Assembly (NCBI GenBank): GCA_030272155.1
Contig: CP126191.1
Span: 10,845,001 to 10,909,000, forward strand
Length of the DNA stretch: 64,000 bases
Direction: 5' to 3'
From: Tetradesmus obliquus
Lineage: Eukaryota; Chlorophyta; Chlorophyceae; Sphaeropleales; Scenedesmaceae
Both the position numbers and the translations under genes were made by a program. This document shows positions 1-10,972 of this stretch, piece by piece (within the stretch, counting starts at the first letter, position 1; every line of letters begins with the position of its first letter). The notes under the pieces are model-generated. The model was given only the letters and a program-made list of their open reading frames with translations, ran no database searches and was not told the DNA's origin.

Positions 1-104
1 TGCAGGACCTTGAGTGTTTAATGCAAGCCTACAGGGCAGAGTCAAAACAACTATGCTATCCAGTGGCTGAACATTGCAGTGAGCATTCGCTCCATAGCAC
101 CCAC

Positions 105-441
105 CTGGTATGTATGTCACGCAGTACCTACACAGGACACAATGAACAGGCACCGCAGGGCAGGGGGTTGGTCAGCTTTGGCATGTGGTTGCTGATGAGC
201 TGCATCTGCAGGGCTGCTCCTACCGACACGCACGCGTGCTCTGCCAGCGAGGCCAGACACCAGCTGAGCTGCGCTGAGCTTCAGCCTCACAGTTTGCACA
301 GCCAGAGATCGCCGCCACTACATGGCACATTACAAACGTCCCTTGCAGGAAAAGAAAAAAAGAACAAGGGACATGCGCACCATATCATGGCCATGAACTG
401 GATGATGAGCAGGAAAATCACCAGGATGGCACTGCCGATCT

Positions 442-479
<38 letters not shown>

Positions 480-2460
480 CAGGCAAGCTAATTGCATACA
501 GTGTGCAGCTGCTGCTTGCGGTGACGGCATACTCATGTGAAGACCGCAACCATCATCACCAAACACCATGTGGCCTGCTGCTGCCACAAAAGTCCTGCAG
601 ACAACTAGCACACATGCAGGACCTGTTGCACCTGCTTGATTAACATTCTGGTGCTGGTGTCCAGCGCTGTCACGGTCATGAAACTACTGCAAGCTGCTGC
701 TGCCTCCCTGGCTGTGCTGTCCTGCAGCTCCTGCTGCTGATGTGCTGCCATGCAACCCCTGCTGCTGCTGCTGTGCTGTCCTGCAAGCTGCAGCGATGCT
801 GCGCTGTCCTGCAAGCTGTGCCGATGCTGCGCTGTCCTGCAAGCTGTGCCGATGCTGCGCTCTCCTGCAAGCTGTGCCGATGCTGTGCTGTCCTGCAAGC
901 TGTGCCGATGCTGCGCTCTCCTGCAAGCTGTGCCGATGCTGTGCTGTCCTGCAAGCTGTGCCGATGCTGCGCTCTCCTGCAAGCTGTGCCGATGCTGTGC
1001 TGTCCTGCAAGCTGTGCCGGCTCACCGTGAAGGCCACTGCCAGGGTACCGGCAATGGAGGCCAGGTACACAAACGTGGCCAGTGCTCGATGCGGCTGCAC
1101 CATGTTCTTGCACTGCGAAGCACACGGCAGCAAGTGCAGCAGCAGGAAGCGGCGTGAGCGCAGCAGCGTGACACATCACATCAGTGCGTGCATATGGCCG
1201 CGCCGTGCTATCTCTCAGTCGTGCACTGCAGTGGCTGCTTGCTGCATGCAGCGACACTACGACCCCATGCTGCAGAATAACCAGTGGCAGGGCAGATGTC
1301 GGCAACAAGCAACCTGCTGTCGTTGCTGCAGCTGCAGCCCTCACCTGCTTGCCAGGGCCCATCAGGAACATGGTGCTGCAAGGACGGCAGCATCAGGGCA
1401 CACCAACATCAAAAGAGCTGAAGAATAAGGCAGCAGTCACATGCCATGGAAGGATGAGCAGCCAGCTGCTTGCAGGCGCGACCGCCTTCAAGTGGGCCCG
1501 GCTGCTGCTGCATGCTCTGACGCAAGATGCGCAAGCCCTGCTTACTTAAACTGGAATTATCAATTGCAGTGCAGCCGCATTTCGATGCTGTGCCCAGCTG
1601 TTGCACTGCGCTGGCTGCGTGTGCAGGCCAGCCTCTGCGCCACACACCCTGCCTCACCTGCCCATGGATAGCACGCTGCCAATTGAGTACAGCACCGCAA
1701 ACTTGGTCACTTGCAGCGTCCACAGGAACATGAGCGACTGCAGGCAAGCAGGTGGCGGTGGCCCCAGGAACACAGCTGCGTGGGTGGGCGACTTGATTCA
1801 CTGCTGCTGTCTACATTGCTGGCTGCGCACGCTCATGGCTGGCACGCCTGCAGCATCCTGTTGCGCTGCTGCTGCTGCTAAGAGTTGTAGCATGTCAAGA
1901 AGAAGCCCTCTTTGCTGTCATTTGCTGGTGCTGCTGCTGCTGCTGCTGCTGGTGCTGGTGCTGCCAGCGCTGAAGAGCCGTAATGTGCGCGCCATCCTAG
2001 CCTGCTGCTGTCCCTCCTACTGTGGCTGCCTGCAGCTGCCTGCAGCTGTTGCTGCCTGGCGAGGGCCCTCACCAGGAAGCTGAACAGAATGCCCAGCCCA
2101 AACGTGATGCCAAAGCCTATGGCTCGCTGCAGTACAGTGAAAAGGTGCAGCGGTGAGTAGTGAGAGACGTACGGAAGTCTTCAGATGCAGCCAAGTTCAT
2201 GCCTGTCGTGCAACCATCAAACGGGGTTACACCCATCCTCCCGTCCTGCAGCTGCTGCTGAGCATAACACGCGTGGCAGTCACCTGTCTCCAGGTCATCG
2301 TGGTGGCTTCATCCACTTGCCGCAGCAGTTGCTGAGGCAGCGTCTCAGGCTCTACAGTCGCGAGCAGAAAGAGCAGTTGCAGCGCATGCCAGTGACGTCC
2401 GTGCACGCAGAACATCTAAAACAGAGCACCTGCTGGACCCAGATATGACTGCTGCTGCAT
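105..2460 (-). CDS. SFT2-like vesicle transport membrane protein, 3' end outside window
   Basis: SFT2/Got1 family proteins are small four-helix Golgi membrane proteins that act in retrograde endosome-to-Golgi vesicle fusion. Minus-strand exons, read downward, are 2430-2460, 2284-2351, 2073-2126, 1658-1737, 1345-1375, 1026-1112, 381-439 and 105-127. All have GT-AG borders and every phase joins. They encode about 145 residues starting MQQQSYLGPAE. Visible helices are RAIGFGITFGLGILFSFL (34-51), KFAVLYSIGSVLSMG (about 63-77), ALATFVYLASIAGTLAVAFT (about 98-117) and SAILVIFLLIIQFMAMIWY (about 120-138). The family hallmarks FLMGPGKQ and YCVTYIPG follow helices 2 and 4. Family members are about 160 residues, so roughly 15 C-terminal residues lie in an exon beyond the left edge. 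If the last intron is retained, the frame stays open to the edge. The start is the first ATG of a 31-bp exon whose phase fits the next exon exactly. Family call is firm; the first exon is less so. Confidence 0.85.
441..479. repeat. CAG/CTG microsatellite at an SFT2 3' splice site
   Basis: An uninterrupted run of about 12 CAG units on the plus strand (CTG on the gene strand). It ends at the 3' splice site of the SFT2 exon 381-439, so it takes the place of a pyrimidine tract. The polyserine or polyalanine frames it creates are not genes. Confidence 0.9.
774..1019. repeat. 28-bp minisatellite in an SFT2 intron
   Basis: About 8.7 tandem copies of a 28-bp unit around the words gccgatgctg and ctgcaagctgt, with spacing of exactly 28 bp at 820, 848 and 876. 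Units alternate between two variants (gctgcgctctcc and gctgtgctgtcc), giving a 56-bp second-order period over the last six. It lies wholly inside SFT2 intron 440-1025. Long open frames in several phases are a by-product of the repeat. Confidence 0.9.
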
Positions 2461-2977
2461 TAATGAAGCTTTTGCGGCCAACCATTTGGCTTGTGTCGCC
2501 CCAGGAGCTGCAAAACTGACTACAACACAGACAGCTGCTGCTCTCTCCTGCTAGGTGTGCTTACCTGGTTCCTGCCCCGTGATCTTCTGCCCCAGCGCTT
2601 TCATACGATCCATAAAACCCATGATTACTGCGTTTGCCCACTTTGCTGCTGCGTATGTTGCTTGTGTACCACAACGATGGACTAGACCTATCGGTGTTGA
2701 CCTCCTCGCGATCGCAGAATACGTACTCAAAATCTACTCATCGGTAAAGGCCATTCGGTACACAACAGTGCTGTATTGTTGCCTGTCATTGTTGGTTAGG
2801 GCTGTCAGGAATATGAAAGTCGACGACTGTCGTGCTGACAGTACTGCATTTTGTTCAGCCGATCAAACATTCATTATCGCAATGCGTCAGCAAGTCACGC
2901 TGGTTATACCCCCAAGGTCGCATTACTGCTGCCCCTGACAACCGACTTCCTACTGTTCCAGCAGAAGAGCAGCACGG
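2461..2977. promoter_or_regulatory. Divergent SFT2/CLYBL intergenic region
   Basis: 517 bp separates the SFT2 start (minus) from the CLYBL start (plus), so both promoters and 5' leaders must lie here or the transcripts overlap. I see no gene and no clear TATA box. The base composition is less CAG-rich than the flanking introns. Confidence 0.45.
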
Positions 2978-5900
2978 ATGGTCCGCTGGCGCAGCAGCTG
3001 GAGAACCTTAGCCGCAGCATGTCAGAACTTGAAGGCGCTTGCCAGCTGCTTGCATGACCCAGGCACCAGAACTTATGCTGCTTCCGCAGCAGCAGCAGCA
3101 GCAGCAGTGCATCACCACCTGCACCATTACCCTCCAAGGAGAGCAATGCTGTACGTGCCAGGTAATCCAGCTGGGGGACTTTGCATCGCATGCAAATGTT
3201 CATGTTCTGTGTATAGGTTGAGAAGCCTCGCTGTGGCCACACCAGTGGCATTGCTGCAGCTCAGCTTCCCAGGGGCCAGCACAACATTGGAAGCCGCTCA
3301 GCCGCTCAGCGGTGTACATTGCTGACAAATGTTGCATGTGCCGTGCTGGATTCATGCTTGCAGGCACTGCTGAGCGCAAGCTGAGAAAGGTGCAGCAGCC
3401 GGTGGCAGCTTGAGGCATTCCTGCAACATAGTCGACTGTCACTGCAGACGTGTGCTGCCAGCGCTTCTGCTTGATGCCACATGTAACTGCTGGCATCAGT
3501 GCTGAAAGCGCGCCTGCGTCAAACTTCACGCTTGCGCTACCTGACTGCGGCGGCTGCGCTGCTGCTTATGCTCAGGCCGCCACCGAGATATCTGTTGACA
3601 GCATCGTGATGGACTGTGAGGATGGCGTGGCTCTCAACATGAAGGATGTGGCGCGAGGTGGGAAGCAGCAGCAGCAACAGTAGAGAGCAGCAGTAGCAGC
3701 AGCAGACAGATGTTTGAATAGGTGTGTGAACTTGCTGTGCACCCTGCCAGCATGCCTTTGATTGCTGCGTGCTAGCAGTGCTGCTGCAGTCCTGAGTCGT
3801 CAATCCTATGTGTCTGCAGTTGCACGCTGCAGCTACCCCTCGCTGCTCTTGCCTGATATGCAAACTGCTTGCTGGGTGTATCGCTTTGTCGACTGCTGGT
3901 GCTGCTGCTGCTGAGGCTGCTGCTGCTGCTGCTGTGTTCCCTGCCATCTTGTATTGATGCTACGGTCGCTTGTGTTGCCGCCCGTTGGGCTTCTTCTGGT
4001 GGAATGCCTGGCGCAGCCACCATCGCCTTGATGCTTGATGGTGCGTGCAGCGACTGCAGTGGCTGCGGTGCTTGAGCTCAATTAGGCCCCGCAGCGCTGT
4101 AGAAGCATTCATGCAGCAAACAGAACCGCTGACTGATGCGTCGCTTTGTCTCGCACAATTTGGTAGGTTGTTGCTCTGTTCTGCTGAGCTCATGTTTCAT
4201 GCAGCATCAGTGTCGTGTTGCTTCCCACATCCCAACCAGTGCCATCGCCGCTGCCTTTGTTGCCGCTGCTGCCCTGTTCTGGTTTGGCTCGCAGACCTGG
4301 ACTTCTGCCCTAGCAGTGAGGCAGCGGTGCGCATAAACCCCGTCAGCAGCGGCATGGCAGGCGATGACCTGGCGGCAGTGCTGTCGGCCAAGCGGCTGCC
4401 TGATGCACTTGTAGTGCCAAAGGTGGAGGGGCCTGATGAGGTGCACTGGCTGGTAGACAGGGTACAGCAGCTGCTGGCCAAGCAGCGGCAACGGCAGCAG
4501 CTGGGGCAGGGCAGCGGTGATGCAGAGGGCAGCGGCAGCAGGCAGGGCCGGCAGCAGCCGCTGGCACTGGTGACCATGTGTGAGAGTGCAATGGCACTGC
4601 TTGACCTCAGGTGGGCGCCGGTGCAGCAGAGAGTGCAGCAGCTCTGCCACACTGTGTGTGCATTTATCTGTCATGCCGCATGAACAGCAGCCTGTGTATG
4701 TGGCTGTGTCAGGCAGTGTGCGTTTGCGTGCGTAAGTGTGTGTGGCAGCAGCATGAGTGCCGCACGGTGTGTGCGTCCGCATGTGCAGCTCGCATGACTG
4801 TGTGCGTGCTTGCAGTGTCCCCATCGCGCACGCGCGTATCCAACAGGCGTGTGTGTGCATGTGCAGTGCTTGCATGCGTATGCTCGTGCATGTGCAGTGT
4901 GTTTGCGCTTTCGTGGGCGCACGTGCAATGCACACGCTCGTATGCGCGGACATGTGATTCGCGTGTGTGTGCGTGCGGGCACGTGTGCAGTGCGCACTCG
5001 TAATGAATGTGCATATGCAGCATGCATGGGTGTGTGCATGTGCGTGTGCATGCACCCGTGTCTACGCGCGCACATGACTTTGAGGTGTGTGAGCACGCGT
5101 CTGCAAGTGTATGGTATATGCGCGTATGTGCGTGATGCATCGGGCGAGTGCGTGTGCGTGCATAGGTGTGTACATGTGCAGCGTGCGTGCGCGTATGTGT
5201 TGGTTCCTGCACAGTGTTCTCGCGTTGCATGGATGTGGGTTTGCGCGCGTAAGTCTGTATGCACGTACGCGTGTGCAATCGCCTATGCTGTGAGTGCACG
5301 TGTCATGTGCCTGCACAAAACGCGCGCGTTTAAAAGCGTTCAAATTTGCACGCAACTGGGCTTGGCATGGGCGGATCGCGTACGCGTGTACATGTGCTAT
5401 ATGTGCGTGTGTGCGGGTGCGTCTGCATATCCCGCGGTCGCGTGGGTGTGCTTCGTCATGTGCAACGGCGTACGCGCATATGCGTGCGCATGTGTAGCTT
5501 GCGCCCGCGAGCATGTGCCTGCACTTCGCACGTGCATTGTCATGGGCATGGGTGTGCGCACGTGCGGCGTGTGTGTGTATCTGCGTCTGCGTGTGCTGCG
5601 TGTGCTTGCGCATGGGTGTGCACACCCACATGGGTGTGGGCGTTTGCAGTATGCATGCGCGCGTGTACGTGTGCACGTGTGCGAGTGCTAGTACTTGAGC
5701 TTGCTTGCACATGCATCAGCACCTCTGGGTGCTCGCGTGAGGTGGTGTTGCGTACGCGCCTGCCTTTGTGCATTCATCTCACCCTCGCAAATTGGCGTGC
5801 CTCACACCTGCCCTTGCCGCTGCTCTTTACCTCACAGGCGTTCGTTTCAGGCGGCGCTGTTGTATGGCTCACCAGGCCCGCTGCAGCTGCAGGCCTGCAT

Positions 5901-7336
5901 CCTGGGCGGTGACGACATGGCGGCCAGCCTGGGGGCCACGCGCAGCGCAGACAATGCAGAGCTGGCGCACGCGCGTGGTCAGTTCCTGCTGACCTGCAGG
6001 GCTATGCAGGTGCAGGCGATTGACATAGTCAAGGTGCGAGGTGTGTGTGTGATGGTGTGCACTGTGTGCATGTGTGAAATGATGAAAGGTGCACCAGCGC
6101 CTACGCCAGTTTTTTTTGCGGACAGATATAGCATGTGTATGCGTGCACACATACAGGCACGTGTTGGTGTGCTTGTCGGCGTGTGTGCATGTGCGCATGT
6201 GCAGTTCCAAATGTGAGCAGCTTGAGCTTGTGGTATCGTTTATGTGCATGTGTGTGCGCGCGGGAGTCTCTACAAGTGATGCTGTGCGCATGTGCCAGTT
6301 GATGTGCCTGAAGATGTGCGTATGCACTCATTGGGACGCTGGTGCACGCATTCAAAGTGTGTGTGCGTGCGAGTGAGTCAAAGTGTGAGTGAGTGAGTGA
6401 GTGAGTGAGTGAGTCACTACCCAGGCAGCTCTGCAGCTCCTGGGTAAGAGGGTGTTGAAGTGTGTGTGCGAGCTCGACTCGCCGCGTGCGCTCTGCTCAA
6501 GTACGCATTTATGCAGGTACGCGCGTGCACGACGGCAAGCACGCGTGTGTGTGCAAGTGGAAAGGCTCGCGTGCGTGCACCTGTGTGTGCGGTCACGTGC
6601 ATGTGTTGGCGTGTATGTGGTGCCACACAGTGTGTTGACATGCGGTGCGTGCGACTGCAAATGTAAGTGCACGCCTCAGGCAGTGTGTGCATGGTTTTAC
6701 GCATGCATGCATGCATGCATGCATGCACATCAATGCTGGTGTCAGCGTGTGTGCTTGTGTGTGTGCTTCGGGAGATGCGGGGTGCGTGGGCGCGCATGGA
6801 CGTGCGTGCATACGTTTATGCTTGCGCGTGCATATTCGCACAAAACATATGTGTGTGATGCGGTGAGCACGCGCTGTGACAGGCACATGCGCGTGCCAGC
6901 GCACATCTGGTCAGACACGTATCCTATGGGGATTCGCATGCAGCACCAAGAGCCACCGTGGCGTGATACGTGATACCTGTTGCAGGCGGGTGTCATCACC
7001 ACAGGATGAACCTGTGCGGCAAGGGCTGCAGTGCACCTTCGTGTAGGTGTTGAGGGCTGTGTTCGTGTGGCTCTTTACATCTCAGACGCACTCGTTGATG
7101 CAAATCAGCGTAGCTGGTCCAGCGCGCGCTGGACTGGGTGCATTCTGCAAGGATCCAAAGCAACCTGAAACAAGCACCTGCTGCTATAGCCAGTGTTTGT
7201 GTCGGTTCCTGTGCATGCCTTGCTGAAGGCCTGGCTGTATGCCAGCATGGAAACAACAACCAGCGGACACAATTAGCACCCACATGGCAACGGACACGCC
7301 ACACTCCATGCTGTTGCGCTTATGTGTATTATGTGC

Positions 7337-7388
<52 letters not shown>

Positions 7389-8290
7389 CCAGATCGACCT
7401 GTCTGAGGCGGGCATGCGGGGCCTGGCTGCAGAGGCTCGGCAGGCTGCACTGGCTGGCTGGTCGGGCAAGCAGGTCATTCACCCCAAGCAGGTGGGCACA
7501 CGAGCGGCACAGCGCCAGCAGACCAAATTGTGTGGCACTGGACCTGAGGGTTATGTGGTGGTGCTTAAGCTTGCAAGAGGTAGTTCTTACAGCCGCAGCA
7601 GCAGCAGCTGCCCATGTAGCTGCGGGGGCAGCTGACGGCCTGGTGATGAGCACTGTTGATTGTTGCGGCAGGTTGATGGCGTGCTGCAAATGCAGGTTTT
7701 TGAACTACCGACGCCATTGATTGTGTTGTCCTACCTGCAGGTGCCAGTGGTGCAGGCTGCATTCAGCCCAAGCGCAGCAGATGTACAAGCGGCAATGCGG
7801 CTGCTGACCGCCTACACGGAGCACCAGCGGCAAGGCCAAGGCGCCTTCATTTTTGAGGGAAAGATGATTGATGCACCCACTGTGCTGCAAGTAAGCAGTC
7901 GTCAGGCGGCGGCTATGTGTTGAGAACTACCGCTGTAGTCGATGGCGTGCTTCACCTACGGCTTGTGGCCTCATGATGGCCTTCACTACCAGGAAGTCAG
8001 AAACTCGGCAGGCGAACTGAGTCAGCCTTTTATTCACCAGCACCGCAGCAGACAGTTGCTGGGCACATTATGTATGTACAGCCAGGATGTGTCATTCAAT
8101 GAGCAGGTGTGTGCTTAGCGTGCTCACATCAGGCAGCAGCTGCTGAGCTGTTGTATAGCCAAGTGTTAAATGTGCCTGTTGAGGACGACAAGTCCTGCTG
8201 CTGAGGTACTTGCTTGGCTGCTCCCTGCAGGCGCGCAATGTGCTGGCACTGGCTGACCGCTTCGAGCCTTCTGGGGCAGACATGCTGTAG
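2978..8290 (+). CDS. CLYBL/CitE-family citramalyl-CoA lyase, mitochondrial
   Basis: HpcH/HpaI-CitE superfamily lyase. Animal CLYBL cleaves citramalyl-CoA to acetyl-CoA and pyruvate in mitochondria and supports itaconate and B12 metabolism. Exons: 2978-3161, 3364-3389, 3576-3657, 4017-4040, 4295-4610, 5838-6033, 7393-7491, 7741-7890, 8231-8290. All have GT-AG borders, phases close, and the product is 378 residues (human CLYBL about 340). The start MVRWRSSWRTLAAACQNLKA is an Arg-rich amphipathic presequence. Family blocks are RRAMLYVPGTAERKLRK (54-70), DSIVMDCEDGVALN (from about 78), AAVRINPVSSGM, LPDALVVPKVEGPDE, MCESAMALL (metal ligand Glu about 202), LGGDDMAASLGATRS (Asp about 237), GWSGKQVIHPKQ and GKMIDAPTVLQ (catalytic Asp about 353). 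A Gln/Gly-rich insert sits at about 152-175. Two tiny exons (26 and 24 bp) are supported by phase and by alignment to the family. Exact substrate is inferred. Confidence 0.92.
4640..5700. repeat. Alternating TG/CG/CA-rich tract in CLYBL intron
   Basis: About 1 kb of degenerate alternating purine-pyrimidine sequence (tgtgcgtgcgtgtgcatg and variants) fills most of intron 4611-5837. It reads open in several frames on both strands, giving Cys/Val-rich or His/Thr-rich pseudo-proteins. No domain is visible in any of them, and exon phases on both sides join correctly without it. Confidence 0.8.
6034..6870. repeat. Second TG/CG/CA-rich tract with GTGA and GCAT runs
   Basis: Intron 6034-7392 starts with the same alternating purine-pyrimidine composition. 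It contains a (GTGA)n run at about 6373-6412 and a (GCAT)n run at about 6700-6727. Both CLYBL introns that flank exon 5838-6033 carry this type of sequence, whereas the shorter introns do not. Confidence 0.75.
7335..7387. repeat. CTG microsatellite at a CLYBL 3' splice site
   Basis: A CTG run of about 17 units, with one interruption, ends six bases before the acceptor AG at 7391-7392 of exon 7393-7491. Confidence 0.85.
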
Positions 8291-9303
8291 CGCCCCGCTC
8301 TGGCTGGCACTCGCTGCAGTTGCAGCTGACTCAAACATCACCAGCAGCGGCGGCTGCACAGCAGCAGCGTGCAGCAGGTTCTATCGGTCGCAAAGGGCAG
8401 CCCAGGCCAGCAAGGCTCTGGCAGCCAGATGGGGGTATTCACAACGAACACCAGTATGAATCCCTGAAGCGGCGGTCATTGCATCACTGTTTGTCATTAC
8501 ATCGGCTGCTGACCATGGCGTTGATGCTATGGCTTGATGGGTAACATGATGATGATGATCGGCTGCTGACCAGGCAAGAGAGCATTGCAAGGCCCAGTGG
8601 CGTATTATATTCAATGCTTTGGATTGCATGCTGCGTCTGTCTGCGGTCATGTTGAGCTTGATACGATTTGTGATATTTGTGAGATGCTGCATGTTTGGCA
8701 TGTCTGGGAGCCTCGCCAGGCCATCTGAGACAGTGTCGTCTGGCAGCCGCTGCTGATGACAGGTGCTTGCATCGCATCAACCTGCTTCCCATGCTGCAGC
8801 GAGCATGTGCAAGGGAACGCGCGGTGCCGCCAGGGTGGTGATGGTACTGTGGCCGCAGGTGACTGCAATTGTTCATGCTGTTGGGCTTTGCAGTGCTTGC
8901 AATCTGGGCTGCATGCAGCAGATGGCGTATGGTGCATTATATATCAATGTTCATGTTGGCGCACCAGTTTTTCAGCCTGTGGATGCACAACCCAGATATA
9001 TCTATTTGTAAACGCCATTCTGCCATATCTATTTGTACACGCCATTGCCATTGCTGCATGAGTCCCTAGCACCAAAGCAATAGAAAGGCTCACCAGCCTC
9101 CACGGCAAGGCGCGGACAACCCTTTGAGATCAGCAAGCATGTTGCAACATGTGTAATATGCAGCATCGCAATTCTTGTAGCGGCAACCTCTGCACTGCTG
9201 ACAACTCGTCAACATTGCCACCTTCCATCTCAACATTCATAGCCCGCAAGTCAAAAGCCAGGGCGCCACCCACAACCCTGCCTCTGAACAACCTGGCAAA
9301 CTT
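8291..9303. other. Convergent 3' region between CLYBL and the LRR gene
   Basis: About 1 kb between two convergent stop codons, presumably 3' UTRs plus spacer. TGTAA words at 9007-9011 and 9152-9156 are candidate CLYBL polyadenylation signals, though they lie far from the stop. It contains mini-element copy A (8501-8572). No gene recognised. Confidence 0.5.
8501..8572 (+). mobile_element. 42-bp mini-element, copy A, with 15-bp target-site duplication
   Basis: The direct repeat atcggctgctgacca occurs at 8501-8515 and 8558-8572. Between them, 8516-8557 begins tggcgttgatgctatggc and ends in (ATG)n. The same core occurs inverted at 22485-22531 between a different direct repeat. Unrelated flanks that are each duplicated are the signature of insertion. 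The trinucleotide tail and the TSD length fit target-primed reverse transcription as in LINEs and SINEs, but the unit is far too short to class. Confidence 0.7.
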
Positions 9304-10972
9304 TCACTGCCCTTTCAGCGCAGCCAACTCCCCACCCATTTCAACATCAGGCAGGCTGTCGAGCAGGGCTTTCCAGTCGGGTATCTGCTTCTCAGGATCA
9401 GACTTCAGCTCAAACAGATCTAGGCGAGTGAGCTGTGTTGCTGCCTGCAGGCGCATGATGGGATGCGGTTGATCGCCCTCTGCATAGCCACTGCCAAACC
9501 AGCGAACTGGCGCTGACAGGAGGCGCAGCTGCTCCAGCCCAACAATCGCCTCGGCAAGGCTCTCACTATCCTCCACATCACCAATCAGCCTGGGCCTTCG
9601 AAGTGATAGCATTCTGACAGCGGCCACTGACAGCATCAGCTCCTGCAGGCATGTCAGGCCCGCCAAGCTGGCAGCCACATCAGCCACTGCATAAGCCCCC
9701 AGCTGAAGCGTCAAGCTGGTGAGGCTGGTCAGCTGCCCAAGTAGCGCTCCAAGGGCGGCTGGGCTGCTTGTGCCAAACCCTGCTCCTTCTTGTGGCGGCC
9801 CATGTGATGCCACACCTATCGATTTCAGCGGCAGCGCAGCCAGAGCTGCAATGACCTGGGGCGCGTTTTCATCTGCGATGTACAGCATGTCTATGTTCAT
9901 GTACGTGAGCTGCGTGAGGCACTGCGCAACGCCTGCAAAGCCGTCTGGTCGCTGGTGGTCAATGCTGCGGACGTCCAGGCGCTGCAGGCGGCTGAGCTGC
10001 ATCAAAGGCCGCGCATGCATGACCCAGGGCACTGTCAGGTTGATTATGAGGTTCGGTGGCAGCGTGGACTCCTCTCCGATGACAAAGCGCTTGCCGGTCA
10101 CGTGAAGAGTTGTCAGCGCTGTCAGGTGGGCCATCTGCACGCCCTGCTGCAGCTGTAGTATCCAGTCCATTTGCTTCATGTCCACATCCAGGCGCAGCTG
10201 CGGCAAGCTTGCAGGAAACCCTCGCAGCAGCTGTACAAACTGTGCAGGACCGCTGATGATGGTGCCCAGGCGGATGGAGGTGAGCTGGCTGAAGGTAGTT
10301 GACGGGATGGGCCCGTAGGGAAGGCATGCTGCTACGCCTGGGCCTGCAATGCTGATGCTCTGCAGGTTGGGAAGTGCTGCTAGCTCTGCGCGGATCATGC
10401 TGCCCTCGTGGCGATGCAAGGGATGGCCTGCATGGCTTGGTAGCTGCAGATTGATTCTGCTGAGCGTCTTGGGCATGCTCCGCAGGATGGCTACAGTGGC
10501 TGCTGCACTGCTGGTGTTGTGGCCAAACATTTGCTGCGGCCAAAAACATTACTGCAAATATAAACATTACTGCAAACCCAAACATTACTGCCAAGATAAA
10601 CATGACTGCAAATCCACTGCCAGTGGCCAGCAAGCTCCACGTGCACTCCTGGCTGAAGAAATCAATGTCCATCCTGTCTAGCTTCAGCTGCAGGGTGCGA
10701 ACGCTTTGCAGGAGGCATGCATTCTTCTCAAGCCACGTTGCTGCCTGCTGGGCGTTGCTGCTGCTGCTTGAATTCAGGTGCAGTTCCTGCAGCTGGTGGA
10801 TGCGGGCAGCGCGTGCTGCGGTTGCTACTGTTTTGCTGGTGGCAAGCAGTCTGACTGTCACGTCCAGTGATGGAGAAATGGAGGGATGACAGAGAACGTA
10901 GGGCAGCTCTAAGATGCTGTTGGGGACGTGGCTGCGCTGCATCGCACCACTGCTGTTGCTGTTGGAGGCCAT
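9304..10972 (-). CDS. F-box-like leucine-rich-repeat protein
   Basis: Exons 10607-10972 and 9304-10533 join in phase 0 across a 73-bp intron to give about 531 residues. The N-terminus has an F-box-like stretch (ILELPYVLCHPSISPSLDV, then VRLLATSKTVATAARAARI), followed by a first leucine-rich region. The long second exon is a series of irregular leucine-rich repeats with phrases such as LTSLTSLTLQLGAY, LAGLTCLQELMLSV, LSRLQRLDVRSID and QLTRLDLFELKSD. F-box/LRR proteins usually present substrates to SCF ubiquitin ligases, and large families of such LRR proteins occur in green algae. The role and partner here are unknown. Without the intron the two halves lie in different frames. The alternatives are two separate genes or a frameshifted pseudogene. 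The divergent AGE gene starts 1.1 kb away. Confidence 0.7.
10536..10612. repeat. 18-bp tandem repeat forming the LRR-gene intron
   Basis: Four imperfect copies of an 18-bp unit around aaacattactgcaaa on the plus strand (tttgcagtaatgttta on the gene strand). They coincide with the inferred intron 10534-10606. On the gene strand each unit contains both an acceptor-like tttgcag and a donor-like gtaatg or gtcatg. Confidence 0.75.

Noticed and set aside
680-1430. Overlapping open frames of up to 231 codons with repeats such as TACRTAQHRHSLQ or ALSCKLCRCC
   Set aside because: By-product of the 28-bp minisatellite, open in most phases. The real coding exons here are the short SFT2 exons on the minus strand.
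4640-6860. Many long open frames rich in Cys/Val/Ala or His/Thr on both strands, resembling Cys-rich or His-rich proteins
   Set aside because: They are translations of alternating TG/CG/CA sequence in CLYBL introns. They overlap in all frames and show no domain.
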